Shown here piece after piece: positions 45,782 to 52,714 of a stretch of DNA of 64,000 nt. Source of the DNA: Oscillospiraceae bacterium (GTDB lineage Bacteria > Bacillota > Clostridia > Oscillospirales > Acutalibacteraceae); assembly GCA_015066205.1 (NCBI GenBank), contig SVOV01000001.1, positions 62,001-126,000 of the forward strand, given 5' to 3'. The translations under genes and the position numbers were made by a program. Positions within the stretch are counted from its first letter, which is position 1. Each line of letters opens with the position of its first letter. The notes beneath the pieces were generated by a model. That model was not told the origin of the DNA, made no database searches, and saw nothing but the letters and a program-made list of their open reading frames with translations.

Positions 45782-46661
45782 AGTCCACACCCTCCACTTC
45801 TTCAAGGAATATTTCTTCCATAGTCATCGGGAACTGCTCGAGATAAACGGGCCCCATAGATTTTATGAGGGCCTCTGCCTTTTCTCTTTCTCCCTTGACG
45901 GTAACAGTAATAAGTCTGCCGTCCTTTATGAATTTGCTGATGGGAACCGCGCTGAAATCCTCTTCAGTCTTATCAATTCCCTCGGCGAATGCCATACGGT
46001 ATTTTGTGAAATCGTCACCCAAATCGGCCATATTATGGTCAAGCACTAATTTTTTGCCGTTGATAAGTCCGAAGCGGTCGCACATATCTCCGAGATCGTG
46101 AAGATTATGTGAGGAAATAATGACATGAGCTCCGCGCTCTTTTACATATTCCGTAACAAGATTCTTGATAATCTGTCTTTTCTGCGGGTCGAGTCCGTCA
46201 AAGGATTCATCGAGAAGAAGAAAATCGGGATTTGTAGCCATCGCAAGAACAAGCTCGGCCTGTCTTTGCATACCCTTTGAAAAGCCGTTAAGATTCTTTT
46301 TCGGGTCAAGACCGAATACATCCGTAAGCCTTTTGAAGGTGTCATAGCTGAAATTACTGTAGTAGCCGTTATAAAAAGCGGCCATCTTGTTCATATTGGA
46401 ATATGCCTTGAAATAAATATCATCGGGCACATAGAAAAGACGGGATTTCTGACGGGCATTATCATAAATGTTTTCGCCGTCGAAAAGCACCTCACCGCTG
46501 TCAGCCTTATATACACCCGCAACGGTTTTAAGAAGCGTTGTCTTACCCGCACCGTTATAGCCTATAAGTCCGTATACCGTGCCGGGCTCGACTGTGAAGC
46601 TCAATCTGTCGAGGGCGGTATATTTTCCGTAGCATTTAATAAGATTTTTAATTTCAATCAA
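45756..46661 (-). CDS. ABC transporter ATP-binding protein
   Basis: A 301-residue ATPase. Walker A GYNGAGKTT at 34-42, signature-type motif FSKGMQRQ at 127-134, Walker B FLLLDE at 147-152 and the switch His in VIISSHNLHD. The C-terminal 80 residues are a small accessory domain as in ABC-2 exporters of the YtrB/BcrA type. The start codon appears to be TTG: AAGGAGG lies eight bases before it and no ATG is near. It is translated just ahead of, and overlapping, the permease gene. Confidence 0.94.
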   Translation of the reverse strand: MIEIKNLIKCYGKYTALDRLSFTVEPGTVYGLIGYNGAGKTTLLKTVAGVYKADSGEVLFDGENIYDNARQKSRLFYVPDDIYFKAYSNMNKMAAFYNGYYSNFSYDTFKRLTDVFGLDPKKNLNGFSKGMQRQAELVLAMATNPDFLLLDESFDGLDPQKRQIIKNLVTEYVKERGAHVIISSHNLHDLGDMCDRFGLINGKKLVLDHNMADLGDDFTKYRMAFAEGIDKTEEDFSAVPISKFIKDGRLITVTVKGEREKAEALIKSMGPVYLEQFPMTMEEIFLEEVEGVDYDFSQIFK

Positions 46662-46697
46662 GGAAAATTCCTCCTTTCTCGGGGTTATATTACCACA

Positions 46698-46730
46698 TAA
46701 AAAAACCTTAACACAAGATGGTTAAGGTTT
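46698..46730 (-). terminator. Terminator after the lipase gene
   Basis: A 10-bp stem AAACCTTAAC/GTTAAGGTTT, loop 8 nt, followed on the minus strand by TTTTATG. It separates the lipase gene from the ABC operon. Confidence 0.75.
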
Positions 46731-46748
46731 TCTTAATAAATTTGTAAA

Positions 46749-47723
46749 TTATTCGTTAAACAAAAAGTCCTCTATAGTATCAAGATACTCCGCAACTGTA
46801 GAGTCTATGCTGTTATATATCTCGTGACGGCAGTCCTTAAAGGGAACAAGTCTTCCGTTTCTTACCTGCTTAATGAAAACATTTTCCATTTCGGAGAAAA
46901 CGGAGCTGTCCTCCTCGGGCTGGCAGAGAAGCACCTGTGCCGTTATTTTTTCATTTCTCTTTGGGTCAAGATTAAGCTTTGCCACCTTGACAGCCTCGTT
47001 TACCCAACGGTAGGAGGGAGCGGAGGTCTGATACTTTTCGTTGAGTTTTCTTTTACTGTGGTAATAATCAAACCTTGCCTTACTTGTATCGTGGCTTTCC
47101 TCGTATGTTCTGTCGGGATTAAAGCCCTTATAGCCTATGACCTTTTCCTTTTCCTTGCCGAGAAGAATAAAAAGTCTTGTTACAAATTTTGTGACAGGCT
47201 CGGGAATGCCCGCAGTTTTCGCCTTTATCATAGGTGCTGAAAGAATGACCTTGCTGAATACACCGGGATATTTCTGCATATGCTGAACGGATATGCTGCC
47301 GCCCATAGAATGGGAATAAAGATATAAGGGGAGCTCGGGAGCCTTTTCCTTTATAACCTGTTTAACGAACTTCTGAAGATCGTCAACATACTGATCGAAA
47401 TACTTTATGTGTACGACCTCGGGGGCAGAATTGTGGCGGTGGGAATAGCCGTGTCCTCGGTTATCAAGGGCAAAAACATTAAGCCCCATATGATGGAAAT
47501 ACCAGCACATCTCACGGAATTTTTCCGCAGATTCGGTAAAGCCGTGGCATACGGCAATATTTCCTCTCGGATTTTCTGCCTTATAGAAAACAAAATGAAG
47601 CTTTTTACCGTCGAGTGCATCAAAATAACCGTCCTCGGCGATTTTTTCAAGATAGGGCTCTACTCTTCCGAGCATTTCCTCGCTGAAATTTTTCTCGCTG
47701 ATAAAATAATCCCTGTTTTTCAT
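46749..47723 (-). CDS. Alpha/beta hydrolase, lysophospholipase/monoacylglycerol lipase type
   Basis: A 324-residue cytoplasmic hydrolase of the Hydrolase_4 group. It shows the oxyanion region VCHGFTESAEKF, ALDNRGHGYS, and the nucleophile elbow LYSHSMGGSIS (Ser, about residue 137). The catalytic Asp is in the QPEEDS region and the His in FKDCRHEIYN. It likely hydrolyses lysophospholipids or monoglycerides. It begins 20 bp after the beta-lactamase-like gene, so the two are co-transcribed. Confidence 0.9.
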   Translation of the reverse strand: MKNRDYFISEKNFSEEMLGRVEPYLEKIAEDGYFDALDGKKLHFVFYKAENPRGNIAVCHGFTESAEKFREMCWYFHHMGLNVFALDNRGHGYSHRHNSAPEVVHIKYFDQYVDDLQKFVKQVIKEKAPELPLYLYSHSMGGSISVQHMQKYPGVFSKVILSAPMIKAKTAGIPEPVTKFVTRLFILLGKEKEKVIGYKGFNPDRTYEESHDTSKARFDYYHSKRKLNEKYQTSAPSYRWVNEAVKVAKLNLDPKRNEKITAQVLLCQPEEDSSVFSEMENVFIKQVRNGRLVPFKDCRHEIYNSIDSTVAEYLDTIEDFLFNE

Positions 47724-47743
47724 AAATTCTACTCTCTTCCCTT

Positions 47744-48604
47744 TTATTCGCAGTACATTGCGGAAAATTCTGTAAGATCGGGTCCGCCGGGGTGTATATC
47801 GTAGCCCTGCCAGCCAACAACTCTGTTCCCAGAGGGTATGACAAGAAGATTCTGTCCGTTCATTCCGCCCTTGCTGTAGAAATCCCCGTCTGTGTTCGGG
47901 GACAGCTCATATCCTTTTTCTAGGACGGTATTGACCCATTTTTCGGAAACTATTCTTTTACCGCGGTAAATTCCGCCGTTGAGATATACTGCACCTATTT
48001 TGACCATATCTTCAGCTCTTATATAAAGTCCGGTAGCACCGACAGCGTGTCCCTTGGGGCAGCAGCTCCATGCCGCTTCTCTGAAACGCAAGGGCTCAAA
48101 TATGTTTTCCCAGCAAAAAGCAAAAAGCGGCTTTCCCGAGATTCTGTTTACTATACGGGAAAGGATGTAGTAGCCCGCATCATCATACCGTCTTTCCGTG
48201 TCAGGGGGACATACCCATTTTTTCAGCATTATTTCCGAAATATAATCGGGATCGTATTCTGAGGCATTGAAAACATCAATATCAAAGCCGCCCGGAAAGC
48301 CTACCCGATGGCGCATCAGCATATCGACCGTCGTTTTCTCCCAATAGGGGTCATATCCCTCGGGACATTCATCGCCCAGAAGCTCCGTAACAGTTTTATC
48401 GGTCGTAAGCAGTCCTCTGTCACAGAGAATACCTATAGCCGTGACGGTAAACACCTTTGCAACCGAATAAATATTCTGGCAGGCATTGTTTTCCTGTATT
48501 TCTATCTTTTCGGGAAGACCGTCACCGACAATTTCGGCAACAGAAAACACCCTGCCGTTGTTTTCTCTTATGAATTTCGCAAGATCCTCAAGAAACTTAC
48601 TCAT
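47744..48604 (-). CDS. Beta-lactamase-family serine hydrolase
   Basis: A 286-residue cytoplasmic member of the class C beta-lactamase/penicillin-binding fold. The nucleophile motif SVAK is at 47-50. YDDAGYY (140-146) occupies the place of the Y-x-N motif, with Asp instead of Asn. The third (HxG-like) motif is probably the C-terminal HPGGPD. There is no signal peptide, so it is more likely an esterase or D-amino-acid peptidase than a resistance enzyme. GGGGGT lies upstream of the ATG. It heads a two-gene operon with the lipase. Confidence 0.88.
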   Translation of the reverse strand: MSKFLEDLAKFIRENNGRVFSVAEIVGDGLPEKIEIQENNACQNIYSVAKVFTVTAIGILCDRGLLTTDKTVTELLGDECPEGYDPYWEKTTVDMLMRHRVGFPGGFDIDVFNASEYDPDYISEIMLKKWVCPPDTERRYDDAGYYILSRIVNRISGKPLFAFCWENIFEPLRFREAAWSCCPKGHAVGATGLYIRAEDMVKIGAVYLNGGIYRGKRIVSEKWVNTVLEKGYELSPNTDGDFYSKGGMNGQNLLVIPSGNRVVGWQGYDIHPGGPDLTEFSAMYCE

Positions 48605-48758
48605 AGTATACCCCCGATACCGGTTCTGTTATTATAATATCAAATAAAAAACCATTTTTCAATGGGAATGTAATATTGCCGTAATGTGCCTGCGGCTCGG
48701 ATAAAAAAGTGCGACTGAAAGCAGTGTAATTAGGGGTAAGAAAGAGCAAAAGCTGTGA

Positions 48759-49166
48759 TTATTCTTGCTCCGTCACATACAGATCAATGTCAATTTCTGT
48801 TCTTGTAGCGTGACAAAAATCAATGACTGTCAGTGATGGTGCAAGGCACGGACTTGTGTTATCAGCGTATACGGTAGGAACAACTTCTAATGTGTATGTA
48901 ACATCGAATTCGTTTTTGATTTCGTTCAAAATATCAATTTTATCCAAAAGAGGGGCAATAGTCATATGCATTTGGTTTTCTACTATAACATCATAGTTAT
49001 CGCATCTCCCAAATTCCCATGACGCAAAATCAAATAATGTTCCGTTGCTTCGCTTATCTCCGATTTTCCAAGTTCTGTTTGGGGTAAGTCCGAGTCGCTT
49101 TGTTACAATATCGGGATTAAAATCACCGGTAATCCTAAAATAAGTATAGCAAGTGTTTTCTGTCAA
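48759..49166 (-). CDS. DUF4279 family protein
   Basis: A 135-residue soluble protein. The pattern TCYTYFRITGDFNPDIV, TKRLGLTPNRTWKIGDKR and SWEFGRCDN is the DUF4279 layout, an alpha/beta fold seen in many bacterial genomes, sometimes beside toxin or defence genes; the activity is unknown. The start is best placed at TTG (49166-49164). AAAGGAG lies eight bases upstream, and the TTG overlaps the TGA stop of the four-helix-bundle gene (TTGA), so translation should be coupled. Upstream in-frame codons would lie deep inside that gene. The codon mix (for example AAA, TTG and CAA) differs somewhat from neighbouring genes, consistent with acquisition. Confidence 0.8.
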   Translation of the reverse strand: MTENTCYTYFRITGDFNPDIVTKRLGLTPNRTWKIGDKRSNGTLFDFASWEFGRCDNYDVIVENQMHMTIAPLLDKIDILNEIKNEFDVTYTLEVVPTVYADNTSPCLAPSLTVIDFCHATRTEIDIDLYVTEQE

Positions 49167-49516
49167 TTTCCATTCTCCTTTGCGGTTTTGCAGGATGCAA
49201 TCAACAACCTGCGAATATTGCCGCAAAGTTTCTCGGCATATTGATATGTGGCAACATCTATTCTTTTTGTCTCATACATCAGCTTCAACCAGTAACTCGT
49301 TTCATTGGATTCCTTTAAGGCAATCTCCAACTTTGCAATAAAATCTTTTTTACTTTGTGCGTATTGTGCTTCGTGGATATTCGCGCCAACAGAGGTGCCG
49401 GCTCTTGCAAGCTGATCGGTCATATAAGAACTTTTGGGCGCAGTTACACCGTCAACAAGATCAACAATCGCAACTGCGAATTCAAAAGACAAGTCAAGTA
49501 ATTTGTTTTCGGACAT
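49163..49516 (-). CDS. Four-helix-bundle protein (23S rRNA intervening-sequence protein / Avd-like family)
   Basis: A 117-residue helical protein. The core signature QLARAGTSVGANIHEA followed by S-K-K-D-F-I-A-K-L-E-I-A-L-K-E identifies the S23/IVP family. Its members are encoded in 23S rRNA intervening sequences or, as Avd, bind reverse transcriptase in diversity-generating retroelements. No rRNA or reverse transcriptase is near here. The ATG at 49516 has AAGGTG upstream. The open frame continues upstream through the hairpin array, but that part precedes the predicted transcription start and is not credible. The family's basic barrel oligomers bind nucleic acid, so a link with the adjacent hairpins is an attractive guess. 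Confidence 0.88.
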   Translation of the reverse strand: MSENKLLDLSFEFAVAIVDLVDGVTAPKSSYMTDQLARAGTSVGANIHEAQYAQSKKDFIAKLEIALKESNETSYWLKLMYETKRIDVATYQYAEKLCGNIRRLLIASCKTAKENGN

Positions 49517-49538
49517 AAACACACCTTCTTTCATTAGT

Positions 49539-49567
49539 ACTATATCATAAAATGGTATGTTTTTCAA
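49539..49567 (-). promoter_or_regulatory. Sigma-A promoter of the four-helix-bundle/DUF4279 cassette
   Basis: Minus strand: TTGAAA, 17-bp spacer, TATAGT. Transcription would start near 49532, about 16 nt before the ATG. The -35 shares its first base with the outermost ATGATAT of the hairpin array, and another copy of the 7-mer (49542-49548) overlaps the -10. Confidence 0.7.
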
Positions 49568-49735
49568 TGATATATCGCTGACGCGATATGATATACGGCG
49601 TTGCCGTATGATATATTTGCGCCCGCAAATATGATATAATATCCGTTCCTTCATATGCCGAAGGCATATATCATCGCTCGCAGAGCGATATCATACCGAA
49701 GGTATATCACCCGTTCCGTCAGGAACGGATATCAT
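49567..49735. repeat. Bipartite hairpin array with ATGATAT / ATATCAT spacers (array 2)
   Basis: Four copies of ATGATAT (567, 588, 608, 631) are followed by four of the reverse complement ATATCAT or ATATCAC (668, 688, 704, 729). Between them lie seven palindromes with different stems: ATATCGC (572/589), ATACGGC (593/609), ATATTTGC (613/632), ATATGCC (653/669), ATCGCTC (673/689), ATACC (693/705) and CCGTTCC (711/728), with 2-4-nt loops. ATATCCGTTCC (639-649) can also pair with GGAACGGATAT (722-732), enclosing the right half as a multi-arm structure. The whole block lies between tRNA-Thr and the cassette promoter. Confidence 0.9.
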
Positions 49736-49780
49736 TGTAAAAAACCTCTTTTGTCCGGTAGACAAAAGAGGTTTTTTACA
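49736..49780 (-). terminator. Terminator of tRNA-Thr, 20-bp perfect stem
   Basis: Two perfect 20-nt arms (49736-49755 and 49761-49780) flank the loop CGGTA; the 3' arm on the minus strand ends in GG-T6-ACA. The hairpin abuts the CCA end of the tRNA with no spacer. Confidence 0.85.
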
Positions 49781-49855
49781 TGGAGCTGGTGACGGGAATC
49801 GAACCTGCAACCTGCTCATTACGAATGAGCTGCTCTGCCATTGAGCCACACCAGC
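49781..49855 (-). tRNA. tRNA-Thr (anticodon CGT)
   Basis: A cloverleaf can be drawn on the minus strand: acceptor GCTGGTG/CACCAGC, D-arm with GGCTCAATGGCAGAGC, anticodon stem GCTCA/TGAGC with loop TTCGTAA (anticodon CGT, reading ACG), T-loop TTCGATT, discriminator T and an encoded CCA. The T stem has an A-C mismatch in the middle and a terminal G-T pair, slightly unusual but compatible with function. Confidence 0.93.
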
Positions 49856-49963
49856 ATTTATACTTTACCTATTATATCACAAAAAATTAAAATAGCAAGC
49901 ATTATTTTGTCGGAAGCTGTCTTTGTTTTATAAGTAAAATCCTTTAAGAATTGTTTAATATCC

Positions 49964-49992
49964 TTGATAAGACAGGGCTTATAGTGTATTAT
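49964..49992 (+). promoter_or_regulatory. Sigma-A promoter of the YdcF-like gene
   Basis: TTGATA, 17-bp spacer, TATTAT. The predicted start point near 49999 excludes the ATG at 49991 as a start codon. Confidence 0.7.
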
Positions 49993-50008
49993 GTTTTCGG
50001 TGATGAAA

Positions 50009-50764
50009 ATGAAAATAATAAGGATGCTTAAAATAATTATCGGAGCGGCGGGGTATGTATGGTGTATCATCCCCGTAATTTTCAGCGGAATAATCAATGC
50101 AGGAAACGGCGCGGGGCTTCTGTTTTTCGGAGTGCTGTTTCTCTGGGGAGCTTTTCAGAATAAGCTCAATTCAGCCGCAGATAAATTCAAAGCACTTAAG
50201 GTATTAAGAGGAGTTCTTATTGCGGGCTACTGTGCATTCACTCTTCTTTTCACGGTAGAATCTGTCCTTATGATAAATGCAGTAAATACCGCCCCGAGTG
50301 AGGGGGCTACAATGGTAGTTCTCGGCTGCGGAGTGAGAGGAACCGAGCCCAGTCAGATGTTAAGGCTTCGTATTGATGCGGCGGAAGAATATCTTAAAGA
50401 AAATCCCGCTATGAAAGCCGTTCTTTCGGGCGGACAGGGTGACGGTGAGGATATTTCTGAAGCGCAGTGTATGTATAATGAGCTTATAAAAAGAGGAATT
50501 TCCTCTGACAGGCTCTATATGGAGGACCGCTCCACCAGTACGAGAGAAAATATTGCTTTTTCAAAGGAAATTATAGAAAAAGAGGGGCTTAGTCCCTGTC
50601 TTGCGGTGGTTTCAAATAATTTCCACCTTTTCAGAGCCTCCCTTGTTGTTGAAGCCGAGGGCCTGACCTTCGGGGCTGTGCCCGCCTTTACCCCATATCC
50701 GCTGCTTTTTACCTATGTAATGAGAGAATTTCTCGGAATCCTCGCTCAATGGGTGGCAGGATAA
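50009..50764 (+). CDS. YdcF family (DUF218) membrane protein
   Basis: About 251 residues. Two or three N-terminal membrane helices precede a DUF218 domain with VVLGCGVRG, AVLSGGQGDGEDISEA, the charged EDRSTSTRENIAFS stretch and VVSNNFHLFRAS, all typical of the YdcF/SanA/ElyC group. Members are linked to envelope integrity or polyprenyl-carrier metabolism, with reaction unsettled. The start is set at ATG 50009 because GGTG is six bases upstream and the upstream ATG lies within the promoter; ATG 50003 is possible. Monocistronic with a strong terminator. Confidence 0.85.
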   Translation: MKIIRMLKIIIGAAGYVWCIIPVIFSGIINAGNGAGLLFFGVLFLWGAFQNKLNSAADKFKALKVLRGVLIAGYCAFTLLFTVESVLMINAVNTAPSEGATMVVLGCGVRGTEPSQMLRLRIDAAEEYLKENPAMKAVLSGGQGDGEDISEAQCMYNELIKRGISSDRLYMEDRSTSTRENIAFSKEIIEKEGLSPCLAVVSNNFHLFRASLVVEAEGLTFGAVPAFTPYPLLFTYVMREFLGILAQWVAG

Positions 50765-50773
50765 GCCGATATT

Positions 50774-50812
50774 AAAAAAGCCTGAGCTCAAGCTTGAGCT
50801 CAGGCTTTTTTT
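50774..50812. terminator. Bidirectional terminator
   Basis: A 17-bp perfect stem from A5-GCCTGAGCTCAA to its complement, loop GC, followed by T7 on the + strand. Confidence 0.9.
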
Positions 50813-50821
50813 ATATATAGG

Positions 50822-50890
50822 AAATTGCTCGCATTGTGAGCAATTTTGCTTATATCAAAAAACACCTTTTCGCCCCCAAGATTGGGGGCC
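50822..50890. other. Two hairpins in the interval downstream of the 44-residue gene
   Basis: AAATTGCTC/GAGCAATTT (822-846) and CCCCCAA/TTGGGGG (873-888). The second lies about 30 bp past the stop of the minus-strand small gene, with a T-run further on, and may be its terminator. The first has no T-tract. Confidence 0.5.
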
Positions 50891-50918
50891 GGGGGGTTGA
50901 AGCAGAATGCTTTTTTAC

Positions 50919-51053
50919 TTATTCTTCTTCTGAGCTGATGCCGTATTTTTCTTCAAGGTCTTTAATGAACTGAGAAATTGCACCGTCAGATGTCTTATCA
51001 AAGAAAATGAAGAGCTTGATGATCTTTACAAGAATTTTGATGAAATCTACCAT
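50919..51053 (-). CDS. 44-residue amphipathic peptide gene
   Basis: ATG preceded by GAAAGGAG, 44 codons, then TAA. Residues 4-18 (FIKILVKIIKLFIFF) are a strongly amphipathic or membrane-seeking helix. The rest is acidic and ends ISSEEE. It begins 18 bp after the stop of the secreted propeller gene, so it is co-transcribed. The peptide may attach to the membrane, resembling in style the aromatic/lysine tails seen on two other proteins of this window, or be a small toxin-like or regulatory peptide. No family recognised. Confidence 0.72.
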   Translation of the reverse strand: MVDFIKILVKIIKLFIFFDKTSDGAISQFIKDLEEKYGISSEEE

Positions 51054-51071
51054 AACAGTTCTCCTTTCGGG

Positions 51072-52601
51072 TTATTTAGTATCTGAAATCGAAATAAGAC
51101 CGTTGAAAACGCCCACATATGCAGTACCGTTAGGGCCTATTGTAATGGGACCGTAGGAATTATTCCAGTTCTTTCCGGTGCCTGTGAATACCTTATAGAC
51201 GGTTTCTCCTGTTCTGAAATCAATGGCTGTGAAATACCAGGCTACTGCGGAATCGGGGATATCGTCATTTATTTCTCTTGTGTAGACATAGAAAAGACCG
51301 TTGCCTGTTGAAAGCTTAGGAACTACCGTAGGAGCGGCTTCGTTGCTTATCCAAACGATATCAGCGCCTGTGCAGTCATCGTTAAGGTCGATTCTGTAGA
51401 TTCCGGGATAGCTTGTGGGGTCATTTTCAAGGAACCCGGCACCTGATTCCGAATAGTTGTTTTCAACAATAAAGGATCTTCCGTATGCGATAATTGAATT
51501 TTCACTTACGGAATGTCCTTCTTCAAAAAGAGGAATCTCGGCAATGATATCGCCGTTCAGTCTGTCATAAATTACCATATTTACACGGCTGTCGGCATTG
51601 TCTGTGATAGCGCATACTTTTTTGATGCTACCGTCGGAGCAGGGAACATCAAGAAGAGTGGGAGTGGTGCCCGAGCCCTGATTTATAGCACCGGGCTTAA
51701 GGGATGTGCCTCGGTCATAAGGAGTTCTCCATGTGAAATACGGAGTCCCGTCCTCCTTGATATCAAAGCGGTACATAGCTGTATCGGAAACGATATAAAT
51801 ACCGTCATCTGCCATAGCAAAGGTATTCTGGATCTCTTCGTTTTCAAGAGTCATCATGTGAACGGAGTCATCGGAGGGATCGATATAGCCTACTTCACCG
51901 GGACGGGTAACGAACCAGATATTGCCGTCGTGGTCAGGCATTGCGTCTGTAATGTATGAGCCCTCGGGAAGATAGGATCCCAGCGCCCATTCTTTTTCGA
52001 TCTTCCATTCGGGTGTTCCCGAGGATTCATCAACATAATATATCTGAACAACATTGTCAGAGTTTCCGATAATGGGTCTGTCGCCCTCTAAAAGGTGGCA
52101 ATATGCACCACCCGAGGTATCGCTTGAAATTTTACCGAAATCAAATGACTTGATGGCTTCGAGAGTGGATGCTCTTTGCGGAAGTCTTGTTTCACAAAGG
52201 ATTTCAAGAGTGTCTGCATCCATAAGAAGAAGACGGAAGCCTACGACATTGCCGCTTATGCACATGATTCTGCCCTTTGAATCGAACATAAGTGTTGCAA
52301 CAAGTCCGCCGAATACATTCATTGAGCGGGAGTTTACAACGGGGTTTATGCCGAGCGGTCCGCTGTATGAATATGCGTCTGTATTGTATGAATTGCCGTG
52401 CATTCCGTTTACGCCCTCGGGGGCAAGATAGGGATGCTGAGGGACCTCAACCTCTCCGAGAGGCTGACTTACTGCACTTTCACCGTAAAAGGCGGGACAT
52501 TTTTTATCAACAAGAGAGGTACGGATATGTCCGCCGGGACTTAAAAAGAGCATAAGCAATGCCGAAAAGAAGGAAAGAATCTTGATAAAAACTGCATTCA
52601 T
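51072..52601 (-). CDS. Secreted beta-propeller-like protein
   Basis: A 509-residue protein with a signal or anchor helix (about 5-22, FIKILSFFSALLMLFLS). The body is a series of four-stranded blades with returns such as MPDHDGNIWFVTRPGEVGYIDP, ADDGIYIVSDTAMYRFD and IDFRTGETVYKV, as in PQQ- or NHL-type propellers. The closing IGPNGTAYVGVFNG repeats the blade pattern. No active site is evident; binding or scaffolding outside the cell is likely. AGGAGGT precedes the ATG. The 44-residue gene follows in the same operon. Confidence 0.78.
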   Translation of the reverse strand: MNAVFIKILSFFSALLMLFLSPGGHIRTSLVDKKCPAFYGESAVSQPLGEVEVPQHPYLAPEGVNGMHGNSYNTDAYSYSGPLGINPVVNSRSMNVFGGLVATLMFDSKGRIMCISGNVVGFRLLLMDADTLEILCETRLPQRASTLEAIKSFDFGKISSDTSGGAYCHLLEGDRPIIGNSDNVVQIYYVDESSGTPEWKIEKEWALGSYLPEGSYITDAMPDHDGNIWFVTRPGEVGYIDPSDDSVHMMTLENEEIQNTFAMADDGIYIVSDTAMYRFDIKEDGTPYFTWRTPYDRGTSLKPGAINQGSGTTPTLLDVPCSDGSIKKVCAITDNADSRVNMVIYDRLNGDIIAEIPLFEEGHSVSENSIIAYGRSFIVENNYSESGAGFLENDPTSYPGIYRIDLNDDCTGADIVWISNEAAPTVVPKLSTGNGLFYVYTREINDDIPDSAVAWYFTAIDFRTGETVYKVFTGTGKNWNNSYGPITIGPNGTAYVGVFNGLISISDTK

Positions 52602-52679
52602 AATTATTTACCTCCTGTTAATTTTATATTAACAGAATGAATTATATATAGCAGTTTTTTCCCATCAATAAACAAATTG

Positions 52680-52705
52680 TGTCCGAAGTGTGAATACTTC
52701 GGACA
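52680..52705 (-). terminator. Terminator after the ceramidase-like gene
   Basis: A 10-bp perfect stem TGTCCGAAGT/ACTTCGGACA with a 6-nt loop, ten bases past the stop at 52715; the T-tract is modest. Confidence 0.65.
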
Positions 52706-52714
52706 CAAAGCATA

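Noticed and set aside
49163-49516. Diversity-generating retroelement based on the Avd-like protein
   Set aside because: No reverse transcriptase, no template/variable repeat pair and no C-type lectin target gene are visible nearby.
49517-49654. N-terminal extension of the four-helix-bundle protein by 46 residues
   Set aside because: This part is a translation of the hairpin array, lies upstream of the predicted transcription start and has no ribosome site; the ATG at 49516 does.
49567-49735. CRISPR array
   Set aside because: The recurring element is only 7 bp, the parts between are themselves palindromes of 13-20 bp rather than unique spacers, orientation flips halfway, and no cas gene is present.
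48605-49860. Insertion sequence or integrative element at tRNA-Thr
   Set aside because: No integrase, transposase or duplicated tRNA 3' end is visible; the tRNA is intact with its own terminator. Acquisition of the cassette is possible but unproven.
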